Assembly (NCBI GenBank): GCA_964058805.1
Contig: CAXKVV010001353.1
Location: 1 to 29,576 of the forward strand
Length of the DNA: 29,576 nt
Origin: Schoenoplectus triqueter
Taxonomy: Eukaryota > Streptophyta > Magnoliopsida > Poales > Cyperaceae
Direction: 5' to 3'
Under the pieces are notes generated by a model. The model was not told the DNA's origin and made no database searches. It saw nothing but the letters and a program-made list of their open reading frames with translations. Below, piece by piece: positions 1-11,966 of this stretch. The position numbers were made by a program, and so were the translations under genes. Each line of letters starts with the position of its first letter. Position 1 is the first letter of the stretch.

Positions 1-118
1 ATTGTCGTTGATGAAAGAACATTATGTCTTTTATTCTAAATTTTCATTGTTTTTCTCTTAATTAACGTATTAAGACAATTGCTTACAAAAAAAATATCGG
101 AAAGGAGGATAGATAAAG

Positions 119-244
119 ATGGATCCTGTTCAGATTCAGCTCATTAGTTATGTCGGCATGGGTTTCATGACACCCAACGCTTGTTCACTGGTCCACGTGG
201 CTCCTTTTGCGCCACGGCCTCAGGGAAAGCGGCTCGATGTTTGA
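119..244 (+). other. small unassigned ORF (41 codons)
   Basis: A short ATG-to-TGA frame of 41 codons lies in a patch that is clearly richer in GC than the surrounding DNA and contains a CACGTG G-box. I recognise no domain in the translation. It could be an exon end of a gene outside the window, a fragment of a mobile element, or chance. The rest of positions 1-687 is AT-rich sequence in which I see no gene. Confidence 0.12.
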
Positions 245-687
245 TTTTACTCCAAGTTCAACAAAATCAATATCTATCAAAAGTTGATTAGCTGTTTAGC
301 ATGTTAACCCTGTTTACAAGTAAAAATCCGAGAAGAAAATGACAAGACATAAATTAAGTGTATTTATATCTAAATGCGAAATGCGACTTTAGTTACCCAG
401 CGAATTGTTGATGATTATATAAAGAACCTGATAATTTAGACTTATTATGACAACTAATTAACTACTGACAGTTTTTATAGTGTGTCAAAATTTTGTTTGT
501 AAAATAGTTAAGGGTGTCAGACACCAAAAATTGCATATCTGGGCCTTACGGAAATAAGACTACAGATGGAAATCCATTGAACTCTTTAATCTAAGTACAG
601 TTTGAATGTTTATTTGCTTTTTAAAACTATAATGGTGTTTTTGACAAATAACTTTATATAAATTCATAAAAAAATTATAAATTCATA

Positions 688-1081
688 GGTGGGAACCTTG
701 ATAATCATTTATTTTGAATTTTGACAATCTTATTAACCAATTTCATATAAATTCATACAAAATCCTAAAAATGAAAAAAAGTATATAAACATATTGGTAA
801 GTTTATGAAATTGATTGTATTTCAAGTTGCATATAATTTGATATCATTTAATATTTCAACAAAGACTACTAAATTTAAATCATTAAAATATCATATAATT
901 TTGATGACCTTCAATGTAATATGAAATAACACCCAAATTGCATGAAACTTGATACACAGTCAATCTATGAGCTTAAAATTGTGTCTATAATTTTTTTTTC
1001 TTTTTTTTAAGATTTGTATAAATTTATATGAAGTTATTGTGAAGATTATCAAAATAAATGGTTTTCGAGGGATTCCCACTC
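688..1081. mobile_element. degenerate foldback MITE
   Basis: The two ends are imperfect inverted repeats of about 70 bp. The left arm begins GGTGGGAACC, and the right arm ends GATTCCCACTC, which is the same motif reversed. Both arms share the ATTTATTTTGA and TTCATATAAATT blocks in inverted order. No coding capacity is present and the interior is AT-rich. No clear target-site duplication is visible, so the superfamily is not assigned. Confidence 0.5.
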
Positions 1082-2509
1082 TTAATAAAATTAATTCTAA
1101 ATTTTTGTAATATGAGTAAGTTACTATGTACTATCGTACTCTAATCATTACAAGGGATTTTACATCCAAATTGTTTATATTCCCCATATTAAAGCACTTT
1201 ATTTATTCCTGACTAGTAGGACTATTAATAATATTATTTTATACGTTTAATATTATATTCCACAATATGGATATAAATAAAAAATTTCATTAATTCATTG
1301 AGTATGAATGTATGATATAGATAAGGACTACTTCGTATGAGTTATGCTATAAGATAAATAATATAAAAATAACATATAATAGTTTTATTACATATTTAAA
1401 TATTACGGAAATGACAACGACCCCAAACCCACCCTTCAATTTCTTGGTGTGACAAGTTAGTTTGCCGAACAACTAATTTGAATAAATACATAATGAACTA
1501 TCCTACTTGTGACAATCAGTTTCCCAATAGCTAATTAAATATTTAATAATTTATTTTGATATGCAAAATAACCGAAGTATCCTTCTATAGATATGCATGA
1601 TCTTTAAAATATTTATGCTATAGAAGTAATTATAAAAAAATATAGGCACTCAGTTAAATATTTATATGGCTTATTTTTTATTGTTATTGTAAGCATTTCT
1701 CATGTTTGACAATTTGCAAAATGATATAATATAAAATTTGTAATTTCTTTGTTGTTGTTTGTTTGCATATTTACATGCACAATAAGCATAAAGAACGCGT
1801 ACAAAAATGAATCAATGATAGGTTGAGATCAGCAACATATACTTAAGTATATAATTGGAGAAAATGAAGGAATGTGAAGATCATGCAAATCACGAAATAG
1901 AGAGAAGAAACGCTAAATGTTAAATGGAGTTCGGACAAATGGATCCTAGTCTTTTAATAACATTTTGAATCACCGCATCGGAGTTGATACAAAAGATATG
2001 ATCAACATATCAAACATTGCCAAAATCTTTGATCTTCAATGATATCTTATTTAATGATGATTTTGGCCATGATCCGTTCTGGATTTAAAGATCCTCAAAA
2101 TACAAAAATTGTTGATTTCTTCTTCTCTTTCCATGAAGTTTTGACTCATCCAAAAACGAGTACTTATAAGATATGGCCGAAATATAAAATTAAAAATAAA
2201 TTATAAAATAGTGAACATATTATGTATGAAAAACATCCAGTCAAGTGCCTATATCTTTTAGATATTTATTGATTTTTTTTGTAAATTAAAATTTCATGAA
2301 TCATAAATAAGTCAAAATATTATATTATAGACATACCAATGTTTTTTAAAAAATTTTCACTTTAAAATGGTGCATAAGATAGTTAATTAACTGCTAACGA
2401 TTTGATTATAACAAGCATGATAGTTCGGTGCCAACTCGCCACATCCGAAATGTTCCTCGAGGTGTGTGGAGTAATTTTCTCTTTAACTGCATAATACATG
2501 ATTATTATT
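1082..2509. other. AT-rich intergenic DNA, nothing recognised
   Basis: This stretch has stop codons throughout all frames, and I see no recognisable gene, RNA or well-bounded transposon. It is ordinary AT-rich plant intergenic sequence. Confidence 0.5.
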
Positions 2510-2522
2510 ATTATTATTATTA

Positions 2523-2565
<43 letters not shown>
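2510..2565. repeat. (ATT)n microsatellite
   Basis: This is an almost uninterrupted ATT trinucleotide tract with single ATC interruptions. It continues into a less regular ATC/ATT run to about 2600. It explains the isoleucine-rich frame readable on the minus strand here, which is not a gene. Confidence 0.9.
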
Positions 2566-2923
2566 CATCGCCGTGACTATCATTATCATTATCATTATTA
2601 ATAAAATTTGTTGTTATAATTGTTATGATATTGATTTATATATTATTTTTGTATAATATAATTAACTAGTAATTTAATAAGAGATTGATTTCTACAACAT
2701 TTTATTTATATCTTTTATATAAATAAATTGATTACCATAAATTTTATATTTTATTATATTATGTATGTGTAGAGTTTAAAATAATATGTATTTCTAATTG
2801 TTATATTTTTATTCAATTACTAAATTATAAATTATTCATTAATTATCCGTTATTTGCTCGTAACTCATTAAATCTGATGGATAAAATATAATATAAACTA
2901 GACTAAATTTATCAGATAGAAAT

Positions 2924-2924
2924 A

Positions 2925-2959
<35 letters not shown>
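2924..2959. repeat. (TAAA)n microsatellite
   Basis: About nine perfect copies of a TAAA tetranucleotide run lie in AT-rich intergenic DNA. Confidence 0.9.
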
Positions 2960-4858
2960 GCATGAATATAAAAAAATATTCCAACTCGTATCCGTATCTT
3001 ATCCGTGCCTTAGTAGTAGAGCTTACCCATTTGCATCCCTTCTGGCTACTAACCGTAACCTCCATAGAACAAATGACTCAATATATTCCCTCCAGCACGA
3101 ATTTACACATTACTTGAAGTCTCGAACTGCCGCAGTGTTGTAGACACCAGACACCTGTAGTGGCTTCCCTCAATTGAAAGGTACTAGTTTTGAAGAATGC
3201 TATACTTATTTAATTCTATTTATAAAGTATTAAAATATACGCTGTCCGGATCCTTTAGATATCGCAATATCAGAACAAGCTGTAATTGTGTGGGGTCGGC
3301 CGTTGACATCATTCACCATTCGAGTTCGAATATTATATTAGCAATGTGGCTGCAATGATTCAAAATTAATAAACGATATTATTCATGTTTGAATATTTAA
3401 ATTTGGATTTCGAATAGCACGTTATCTGTGTATCGCAATGATTTATAAAAACGAGTTCAAATATCACATCAAATTATACCTTATATTTCTTTTTAAAAAA
3501 ATAGAATTTCTCTTGGCGATATATATTATTTTTATATACTTTTTTATGGGACTTCACGCAAGATTCATCTCATATGTGCTGGAGCCTGGATTTACGTTTA
3601 TACAAATTATACAGTATTAACAGCACATACAAACTCCAATTTATTATTACTAAACTAATTTGCTTGGAGTTTCATGTCTCCAGAAAAACAAATTTCATAT
3701 AATTGTTTGTATCAATTCTCTAAGTTAGATTATCTGAGTTAGTGAAAAAATTTAAAAGGCCTCTTGCCAATCATAGAAATTTCATTTGAAAAGTAAGACT
3801 ATGGTCCCAATACCCTTTTTCATAATTGAGAAAAGATCCAATAATCATGACCACTGAAATAAGTGTTCATAAAACTAAATATCAAATAATTATTGTTAAA
3901 TTCTTAAATAATAATATTCAATTGAAGAAATATTTTGTATATATCATTCTATATGTGTATAAAAATATACATCATTTCAATATTATTTATATATACATCA
4001 AATGTGAATAATATTAATGAATTAAATTTTATGATATACATATAATTGAGATAATACATAATATATTTAACCATTTTATATTTATAAATTTATATAAGTA
4101 CATACAACAGTTATCGATGGGAAGTGATATCGTCGGTGAAACCATCAGGTAACAGCAAACAAATTTCAAAAACAGAAGCAAGTTTACTCCCAAAGTAGGC
4201 AGCATATATTATGCCGATAATTAAATCTCGCGTCCTTTGGATGAAATGATAGAGGAGAAATTTATGACATGAGTTGCGCTGGCACCAAACTCGCCGCACT
4301 CATGGTCACGCACTCACGGGTTCCTTGCCAGCTCAAACTAAGCAAATTACACGGCGTTCCACTTGACATCCAAAGCGAACGGATTTAAGTCCAAAAGGCT
4401 CTCATAAAATCAGATTCTATTCACACGAGGAGGCGACCATTATTATAAATCAGTAAAGTCTTTTAATTTCGTTTAATTCGGTTCTGGCCTCGCCGCTCCT
4501 AACGGAAGGGCGAACACGGAGTTCATGCTCTGCACCGACGAGGGATACAATTACCGACATATGGGACCCACATTTTTTGTTGTCCAGGTGTGTGGCCATA
4601 CCTTGAGAGTTACTTGATTAGGATTTAGAATTTGATGTTTTGGCGCCGCATGGGATCCTAAGTGAAATATTGATCCATTTAAGCAACAACAGAACAACTT
4701 CCAGCTTCGCAACCAGATGAGCGACTCTTGGACTTCACCCGCTTCTGGTTTGAAATGCTAGACGCAGAAAGTGGCCGAAACCGACGACACAGAAATACTT
4801 GCGCTCTCCAGCTCCGAACACCTAATTGCCTAATTTCCTGCCGGAACCGAGTTATTTA
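2960..4858. other. intergenic DNA with a moderately GC-rich patch
   Basis: No gene is supported. The part at roughly 4110-4850 is less AT-rich than its surroundings, but every frame is short and none resembles a known protein. It could be an old gene relic or a distal regulatory region. The part at 3640-4100 is low-complexity AT sequence. Confidence 0.4.
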
Positions 4859-5326
4859 GAGCCGAGCTATAAATGAGCCGAGTTGAGTTAGGTCAAGTTT
4901 GTGTTCAGCTCATAAGCTTAACGAGCCGAGTCGAACTAGCTCGTTAATTACTTCTGAGTCAAAAGTTTTGGCTTGAGATTGATTCGTTAAGTTAATAAGC
5001 TAACTGAGCTAACTCGTTAAGACTCATTAAGACTTATTTAATAATTAATAATATTTTATATCAAAATTTATGCAAAATAATAATAAAATAACTAATAATA
5101 ATAGATTTCATACACATTTGATATAATAATTTAAATACATGACATATTATAAATTACTTACTATACTAAAAATTCATAATAAAAATAATATAAATAATAA
5201 ATATTAATAGTTTAACGAGCCAAGCTAACCAAAGCTTAATCTCGGCTCATTAATTTAACGAGCGAACCAATAGCGAGTCGATCCCGAACGAACCACGAGC
5301 TACAAATTTTTTTGCCAACCCTATTA
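4859..5326. mobile_element. non-autonomous transposon remnant, GAGCC/CGAGC-rich subterminal repeats
   Basis: The block has many scattered copies of GAGCCGAG, AACGAGCC and CTCGTTAA on both strands around an AT-rich core. On the minus strand it begins TAGGGTTGGCAAA. Clustered short subterminal repeats and a TAGGG-TGGCAA-type end are typical of plant hAT-like non-autonomous elements. A matching opposite end is not clear, so the left boundary is approximate and the element may be truncated. Confidence 0.4.
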
Positions 5327-6008
5327 GGATGCTTTGATAGGCAAGTTTTTTTTTACAACAACGATAATGCTTTCTCAAAACATGCTTGTAAAACAATTGA
5401 TTTTCTTAAAAAAAAATTGACACTCTATTAAGCGTCATTAAATGTGAACCGTTGAACACTTTATGTTATTTGATGAACAGAAAACTTTCGTAAATTTTCA
5501 TTATTTTTAATGTATATGACTTGTCACTTCGGTCTAGAAGTGACTAAAACATGAATTTTCAATCTTTTTTTTTTTGCAAGAGAAACCAATTCAGAACTGT
5601 TAAGGCTTGAAATTAGGGCCCATAATACCTCACTATGCACTTAGCGGAGACAACATTGGAGCGTGCCATAGCAGCGCTTATGACAAGGAAAAGCAATTAA
5701 TTGGTCTAATCCGTCTTACCACCTCAAATTCTTTAATTAAGTGCACTTCGTAGTACAGAGACTCTGTTTTCAACTCAGGTAAAGTTTCTTTCTGTACCTG
5801 CGCATTCATTCCATTCTTCCAACACATCAGCGCTGTCTTGGGTCATTCCCGTAACTTCACGCATAAAACTGGAAGAATCCTAGGTCCCTTTCTTCCTGTC
5901 TTTCTAGTTTCTAACTACAATCGCACCTCTCTGACCTTATCTTGGCTAATTCTGTTAGATAGTAGAGAGAGAAAGAGAAACACAAAGCTACAGTAGAGAG
6001 AGGAAGAT
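5327..6008 (+). promoter_or_regulatory. upstream region and probable 5' UTR of the remorin gene
   Basis: The 60 bases before the ATG are a purine-rich leader (GAGAGA, AAGAGAAA and AGAGAGAG runs) of the kind common in plant 5' UTRs. Pyrimidine-rich patches precede it at about 5880-5935. The best TATA-like stretch is a weak CATAAAAC near 5860. No TATA box is convincing, so the transcription start is not placed. Confidence 0.35.
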
Positions 6009-8039
6009 ATGGCTCAAGAGGAGGCTAAGAAGGTCGAGGTGGAGGTTACCTCTGAACCAGCTCCACCACCACCTGAGGCGCCGGCGCCGGAGGCGGAGCC
6101 GACGAAGGATGTGACGGAGGAGAAGACTGTGATTCCACAACCAACACCTGAGGAGCCGAAGCCCGATGATAGCAAGGCACTTGCTATTATTGAGAGTGAG
6201 ATTCTTGTTTAATTTTTCTTAAATGTATTTTTTCATTTCTTCCTTCTTCAACACCGGAGTTGCATAGTTGCGAATTTTGAAAAGTTGGAGCGGGAGAATT
6301 AGTTTGATTGTGCTCTATTCATTGGTTAATTTGAAAGAATTTTTCTTGTTTCTACTAAAGCAAATAAATAGGATGTTTTAGGCTTAAAGACCTGCACACG
6401 TTAATTTTGAGTTCAGTTTCTGTTTGTCCGGATGTTTTTTTTTAAATTAATTATTAGATGTGAAGATTTCTTTCTCCTACTTCAAAAGATTTTAATTTCG
6501 GGTTGCATCATTTGGTTCGGAAATTAGTCAAATTATTAATGAACCTCATACTCTGCTTTTTTCCCTATATACATGTTTGAACTGTGGCCAGCTAATATGA
6601 TTACAGTTCCTAAAAAAACAATCGACCTTCAAAAAAAAGATGCCTTTTTGCTGCCAGCTGGTGAACGGATTTGAGAGAATATAAGTCAAAAAAATAAATC
6701 AAATTAACATGAATTTGCCTCAAAATCAGATTATGACTTACAGATTTAACTATTGTACTGATAAAATTAATTTTTAGGAAGGCCGTAGATTACATATCCC
6801 AATAGTTTTTCCCTGTTATTTATGGAGCTTTTTGTCAAGTCCATTGCATTCTTGGTGAGGCAAATTTCAATTCCCTTTTTGACTCCCTATTTGAAGTTTA
6901 GTTGCTTTATTTATGCCGCTTTCAATCATTGCCTGTTAAAAGCCTTTTTGATTTTTGACAGTTCACTTGTCCCTCATCTTTTAAAGTAAGCTTTCTTCAG
7001 GTTTTAACAGTGCGCTTCATAACAAAGTTAACTGTTACGTTAAGTTGTATTTAGTATTTGTAATTATATTTTTTTACCAGAATTTTGCTTCAGTTCAGAA
7101 AGCAATTATTGTATATACTATGTGGCGTTGTTCACAGATTGGTAAGTTGTGTGTTTCAGAAGATTATCAGGACAATTTTGTTCTTCACCAGTTTCGTCAT
7201 TTATTGTTTTCTTAATATTTGATTTTCTAGCTTCATTTGCTAACTGTATTCTATTTTCTCTGTTAAATCCACCAGAGCCAGCAGAGGATCCTGCAGAAAA
7301 ACCCACTGGCGGTTCCCATGAAAGAGGTAATTATATTGAATTCAGATGCAATATTGATACTATTTTTATTATATTATGTCGAAATAAAGTAATAAGCTTC
7401 TTATATTCAGATGCTGCTCTTGCAAGGGTGGAAACTGAGAAGAAAATGTCTTTGATCAGGGCATGGGAGGAGAATGAGAAGACAAAAGCTGAGAACAAGT
7501 TAGTGCTCCGATCCGCTCTTATTATTTACATTTCGTTAACTTTGAACTTAAAAAGACTTGCTGTGTTCTCTTTGTTATGCATAATTTTTATCATGCAGGG
7601 CAGCAAAGAAGTTATCTGCCATTTTGTCCAAGGAGAATACAAGGAAGGCAGCCATTGAAGCTCAGCTGAGACAGATGGAGGTATATCATTTCTACCATAC
7701 AAATTAGTTGGGCTCATTTTGTTAAGACAGTCTTATAAGCTTATGCACATATATCTCTGGCTTCAATACAAATTTTTGTTTATTTTTATTTCATCAAAAT
7801 TTTGTTGACAACTAATACATTTTTATTATTAAAATCAGGAGCAACTGGAGAAGAAGAAAGCTGAATATGCTGAAAAGATGAAGAACAAGATTGCCGCGAT
7901 ACACAAGCAAGCCGAAGAGGAGCGGGCCATGGCTGAGGCCAAGAAAGGTGAAGAGTTGCTAAAGGCTGAAGAGCAGGCGGCCAAATACCGGGCCACGGGC
8001 CTCACCCCAAAGAAGCTTCTTGGTTGCTTTGGCAGCTGA
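6009..8039 (+). CDS. remorin, five exons, 202 residues
   Basis: This is a remorin, a plant-specific protein of the cytosolic face of plasma-membrane nanodomains and plasmodesmata, with roles in cell-to-cell movement and immune or symbiotic signalling. The exons are 6009-6195, 7276-7326, 7411-7498, 7599-7680 and 7839-8039. All introns are GT-AG (1080, 84, 100 and 158 bp) and the spliced length is 609 bp. The start follows a purine-rich leader and has G at +4. Residues 1-62 form an acidic, proline- and glutamate-rich disordered N-terminus with a PPPPEAPAPEAEP run. Residues from about 80 to 200 are the Remorin_C coiled coil (VETEKKMSLIRAWEENEKTK, then EQLEKKKAEYAEKMKNKI). The end, AAKYRATGLTPKKLLGCFGS, is the membrane anchor, with Cys199 the likely S-acylation site. 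The length and short N-terminus fit group 1 remorins. An oddity is Lys120, where I remember a Trp in the usual SWEN motif. I assign no symbol because numbering differs between species. Confidence 0.95.
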
Positions 8040-8330
8040 GGAAAAAGAGGAGCTAATTCCAACTTGAAGAAAATTTAATCCTGGGTCAAGCTATATATAT
8101 GTTTGGTCTTGTTGGGTGTACATTCATTTGTTTTGTGTATTTATTTGTGGTTTTGTTAATTGGTCTTGTTAGTAGTGTGTTAATTTGGTGTGTAAAGTTG
8201 TTAGTGTGTTATTGTGCCTATACGAATTCCCTGGTGATGTATATCTCTGCTTAGCTTGCTTTCTTCTCATAAGTACTACATTCTTATATGTACTTAACAA
8301 GGGATTGTATTTGTTTGGTAATTATTTTAT
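8040..8330 (+). other. probable 3' UTR of the remorin gene
   Basis: The sequence after the stop codon is T- and GT-rich (repeated TTGTTAG and TTTGTG words), as plant far-upstream polyadenylation elements are. No canonical AATAAA is present, which is common in plants. The 3' end is not placed precisely. Confidence 0.4.
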
Positions 8331-9803
8331 ATATGGCATTGATAGAAGTGTTGGTTAGATTTGCTTGCGATCAGTGAGTGATTAATCTTTCAATGAAGCT
8401 TTCAACTTGAATTTGGACTTGAAGTTTTAACCAATACAATTGACGAGCTACTATTAATTAGTCATTATCTGTTGCTTTAAATCGATAAAATCTACTATCA
8501 GCAAGCTTTTCAAAATTTGACAAAGAAGATCCTTGATGCATTTGTTGAGATGGCATTCATCAGCTAGTAAACCACTCATTTTGCCTCAAACCAGTTTCTT
8601 TTGTTATTGTGAGACGCCACAGAACCAAAATTCAAATTAATTTTGTATGAAACTACTCGGAATGGTTAAATTCAATGCATCGATTTCGATTAGCAAAAGA
8701 ACATTGAATTTTACAATTGGTTCCTACTTCCTAAGCTCATTTTGGGCCGAAATCGAATCATGCTCTTTATGTCGTTATGGGCCATTGCAATAAGTATGAT
8801 ATATATCAAACTTTTTTTTATCTAAAATTTATCACTTTTATGTACTTTTCATAGCTTGAGGCCCAAAAATCTTCATCTGAGACTGCAGTTCTTTACTGCC
8901 TTCTGGGAAGTAAATTGAAATGGCATCTGTGGATACAGTTTTATTTCATATTTGTCATACTTTATTCCTTATTTATTCTTTTTGGGACCAAAGTAGTCAC
9001 ATGGTAACAGAAAGGCAGCCGAAGATATGCAGTGAAGGATCTATTCCCATTTAAGAGCTTTCAGGACCATTAAATGTCTTTCTTGTTAAACCCTGTTCCT
9101 GGACCCTAGTGTAGTTTTTCCTGTTACTGTCACTGGAGTTGCATGTGCTGAAAGCGCCATCATTTATTGCTGATCTTATTTAAGTGAGGCAGCGAATGTT
9201 ACTCCGCACTTCCGCAGTATATGGACAGTAATTTTTTTATTGTGGAAATCATATAGATGTGAATGATTCTTGTTTGCATGAAGTTGCAAAATGTTACACT
9301 ACACTACTCTAAGTATTGGTATTTTCCAGCAAATGAGAAAACAAATTATGGCCCCACGGTTTTCCTTGTAAGGCGTTTCATAGAGAAACTGTGATTTTTA
9401 TTTTGAAATTGTTAACAAATAGTTTTCACTACGGATCTCTATTATTTAGCATAGTTCTTGGCCTTTACTGCTTTTTATATCAAATTAAACAGATTATAGG
9501 ATGCTAGTTCCTCTGTCATCTGTTTGATGGGTTGGCATGGTTATGAATTATGACAGCGTTATGAGAACATTCTATTAAAAAAGAAAAAATATACAAAATA
9601 ATCAGAAGAAAAGGTGAAGCAATCATCCTTGTTTGTCATGAGTGGCAGACAATGATGAGCCAAATATACATATCATTCATTGAATTCTAAGAACGCTTTG
9701 AAAGATTTATTGCGCTACATTTTTAAAGTAGAGAATGTTTGTTCAGTTTGGTTGAATTTTCAATAACTGCAATTATATATTACTTTTCTGTGGTTATTTT
9801 TCA
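8331..9803. other. intergenic DNA, nothing recognised
   Basis: This region has mixed base composition without long open frames or recognisable domains. It may include downstream flank of the remorin gene. I see no RNA gene and no bounded transposon. Confidence 0.4.
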
Positions 9804-10213
9804 TTTGGCAAATCAAGGAATAACTTTTAAAAAAATGATAATTTTGAAAAAGTGATAGAATAATGTATTTTTAGAAGAGTGATAGAAGAATGATATTCTT
9901 GACTATTCGGAAGAGCGAAAATATCATTTGGTAGTTGTTAATCAGAATAGTTAAAATATGAATAATTATGATACTAACAATGATGATGATAATAATAATG
10001 ATGATGATGATGATAATATAATAATAACAATAAAATAATGATCATAATCTTAATCATAATAAATAATAATATTTATAGTTATAATCATAATAATATAATA
10101 GAAATATAAACATAATCATAATATAATAATAAAAAAGTACAATAATAATAATAATAATCATAATATAATAATAAGTAATTATAATCATAGTAATATAATC
10201 CTAGCTATAATTA

Positions 10214-10263
10214 TAATAATATAATATAATATAATATAATATAATATAATATAATATAATAAT
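10214..10263. repeat. (ATAAT)n microsatellite
   Basis: A pentanucleotide ATAAT tract of about nine copies lies in the left arm of the foldback element. It is embedded in a longer ATA/ATC-rich low-complexity stretch (about 9960-10570). Confidence 0.85.
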
Positions 10264-10574
10264 AAAATCATAATAATAATAAGTAATAATAATCATAATA
10301 ATATAATAATATAGTCATAATCATAATATAATATAATAATAATAAAATTATAATCATAATCATAATAATATAATCATATTTATAATCATAATATAATAAT
10401 TTAATACTAAAATCATAATTATAATAATATAATAATAAATTATAATAAAATTAATGATATAATAATAATACTAACAGTGATGCTAATATAATATAATATA
10501 ATAAAAATAAATAAATAATCAACATAATATTAATAGAATAATAAATTATAATATAATAATATAATATAACATAA

Positions 10575-10935
10575 TCAAACAATAATCGTTATTCCGACGA
10601 GAGCTAATCCGGTATACCACCTATAACTTGGAATACCGGATTAGCGCTCTTCCACACTCTTCTACTTAGTGTAAAATTTGTTTGGCAAATTAATTTATCG
10701 AAATAGCTATTCTATTCTATTTTTTTGCTATTCCGCCAAGTGCCAAACAAACCCTAGGTTTTGGTACTCCATGAAATAGCAAAAAATAGAAATAAAATTT
10801 TTATTCCGACAAATTAATTTACAAAAATAAAATTTAGACTAAGTAGAAGAGTGCGAAGGAGTGCTAAGCCGGTATACCAAACTATATGTGGTATATCGAA
10901 TTAGTTTTCGTTGGAATACCGATCATTATTTGATT
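10575..10935. repeat. central inverted repeat of the foldback element
   Basis: The two halves are diverged reverse complements, meeting near 10750. Shared blocks in inverted order include CACTCTTCTACTTAGT, GGTATACC, and the AAATTAATTT stretch. Each half again contains shorter dyads such as AATCCGGTAT with its complement ATACCGGATT, so there are hairpins within the hairpin. Confidence 0.7.
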
Positions 10936-11515
10936 ATGTTGAATTATATAATTATATTATGATTTTGATTGTGATTAAAATTATAAATTATTATTATTAT
11001 ATTATTATATTATGATTATGATGATTATTTTTTATCATTATTATATTTTTAGTATTATTATTATATTATTAATTTATTATTATTATTATATTCATAATTA
11101 TTATTTTAGTATTATATTATATTTTTATGATTATGTTTATAATTTATTATTATATTATTATATTATGATTATAGTTATAATTATTTATTATTATTTTTAG
11201 TATTGTTATATTATGATTATATATTTTTATTTTTTATTTTATATTATTATAAAAATTAAAATTATTTATTATTATTATTGTTACACTAAATATTTTCTTT
11301 GATTTGTCGATTTGAAAAATAATTTTGAATTTTATAATTTGTCTTGTTTGAGTTTTGTGCAAGTATTGAAATACAAAATGGATTAGTGCACAAGAACCAA
11401 GACTAATGATAGGATGCAAGAGTTTAATCAAGATTGCATTAGATTTAGGTTTAGTTAGACTCAAACTTGGTTAAATTGAGCTTAAACTGTAAGAAAATAA
11501 GAAAAATAGACCAAA

Positions 11516-11937
11516 CAATTATAACAGTTCAGGAACAGTTATAATGATTCAAAGAGTTATAACGATTTATGAAGAGTTATAACGATTCAAAGAGTTATAA
11601 CGATCCAGGAAGAGTTATAATGATTCATATTATTTAGCTAAAAATTTAGAAATTCTTTTTATCTGTACAATTCCAGAGCGTAATGTTGTGTAACAATTCA
11701 TGAAGAGTTATAACGGTTCATGAAGAGTTATAATTGTTCATTAAAGAGTTATAACGGTTCATGAAGAGTTATAACGATTCATGAAGAGTTATAACGGTTC
11801 ATAAAGAGTTATAACAGTTCATTGAAGAGTTATAACAGTTCATCAAGAGTTATAAGGATTTATGAATAGTTATAACGGTTCATCAAGAGTTACAACGGTT
11901 CATTAAACAGTTATAACGATTCAGGGCAAAAGTTGAT
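11516..11937 (+). repeat. 20-bp tandem repeat array centred on GTTATAAC
   Basis: About 18 units of roughly 20 bp (17-21 bp) have the consensus AGTTATAACGGTTCATGAAG. They fall in two blocks separated by about 65 bp of other sequence near 11630-11695. Each unit contains the 8-bp palindrome GTTATAAC followed by GGTTCA or GATTCA. The array lies directly upstream of the TATA box and looks like a U3 enhancer-type repeat. Confidence 0.85.
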
Positions 11938-11958
11938 TCTGATCAGGTTCTGGAGGTC

Positions 11959-11966
11959 TATATAAA
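11959..11966 (+). promoter_or_regulatory. TATA box of the LTR-like block
   Basis: TATATAAA lies about 20 bases after the last 20-bp repeat unit and is followed by a leader-like segment. This is the expected position for the promoter of a U3 region. Confidence 0.5.

Noticed and set aside
2383..2595. Isoleucine-rich minus-strand frame
   Set aside because: Produced by the ATT microsatellite.
3310..3345. tRNA B-box-like GAGTTCGAAT
   Set aside because: No A box, acceptor stem or cloverleaf could be drawn around it.
7149..7658. A 169-codon frame read straight through the genomic sequence
   Set aside because: It is remorin exons 2 and 3 read through introns. The spliced model explains it, and after exon 3 the frame is intron 3 and then exon 4 out of frame.
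7835..8062. Minus-strand 75-codon frame
   Set aside because: It is the antisense shadow of the last remorin exon.
11012..11200. Tyr/Ile-rich frame
   Set aside because: Low-complexity ATT/ATA sequence in the arm of the foldback element.
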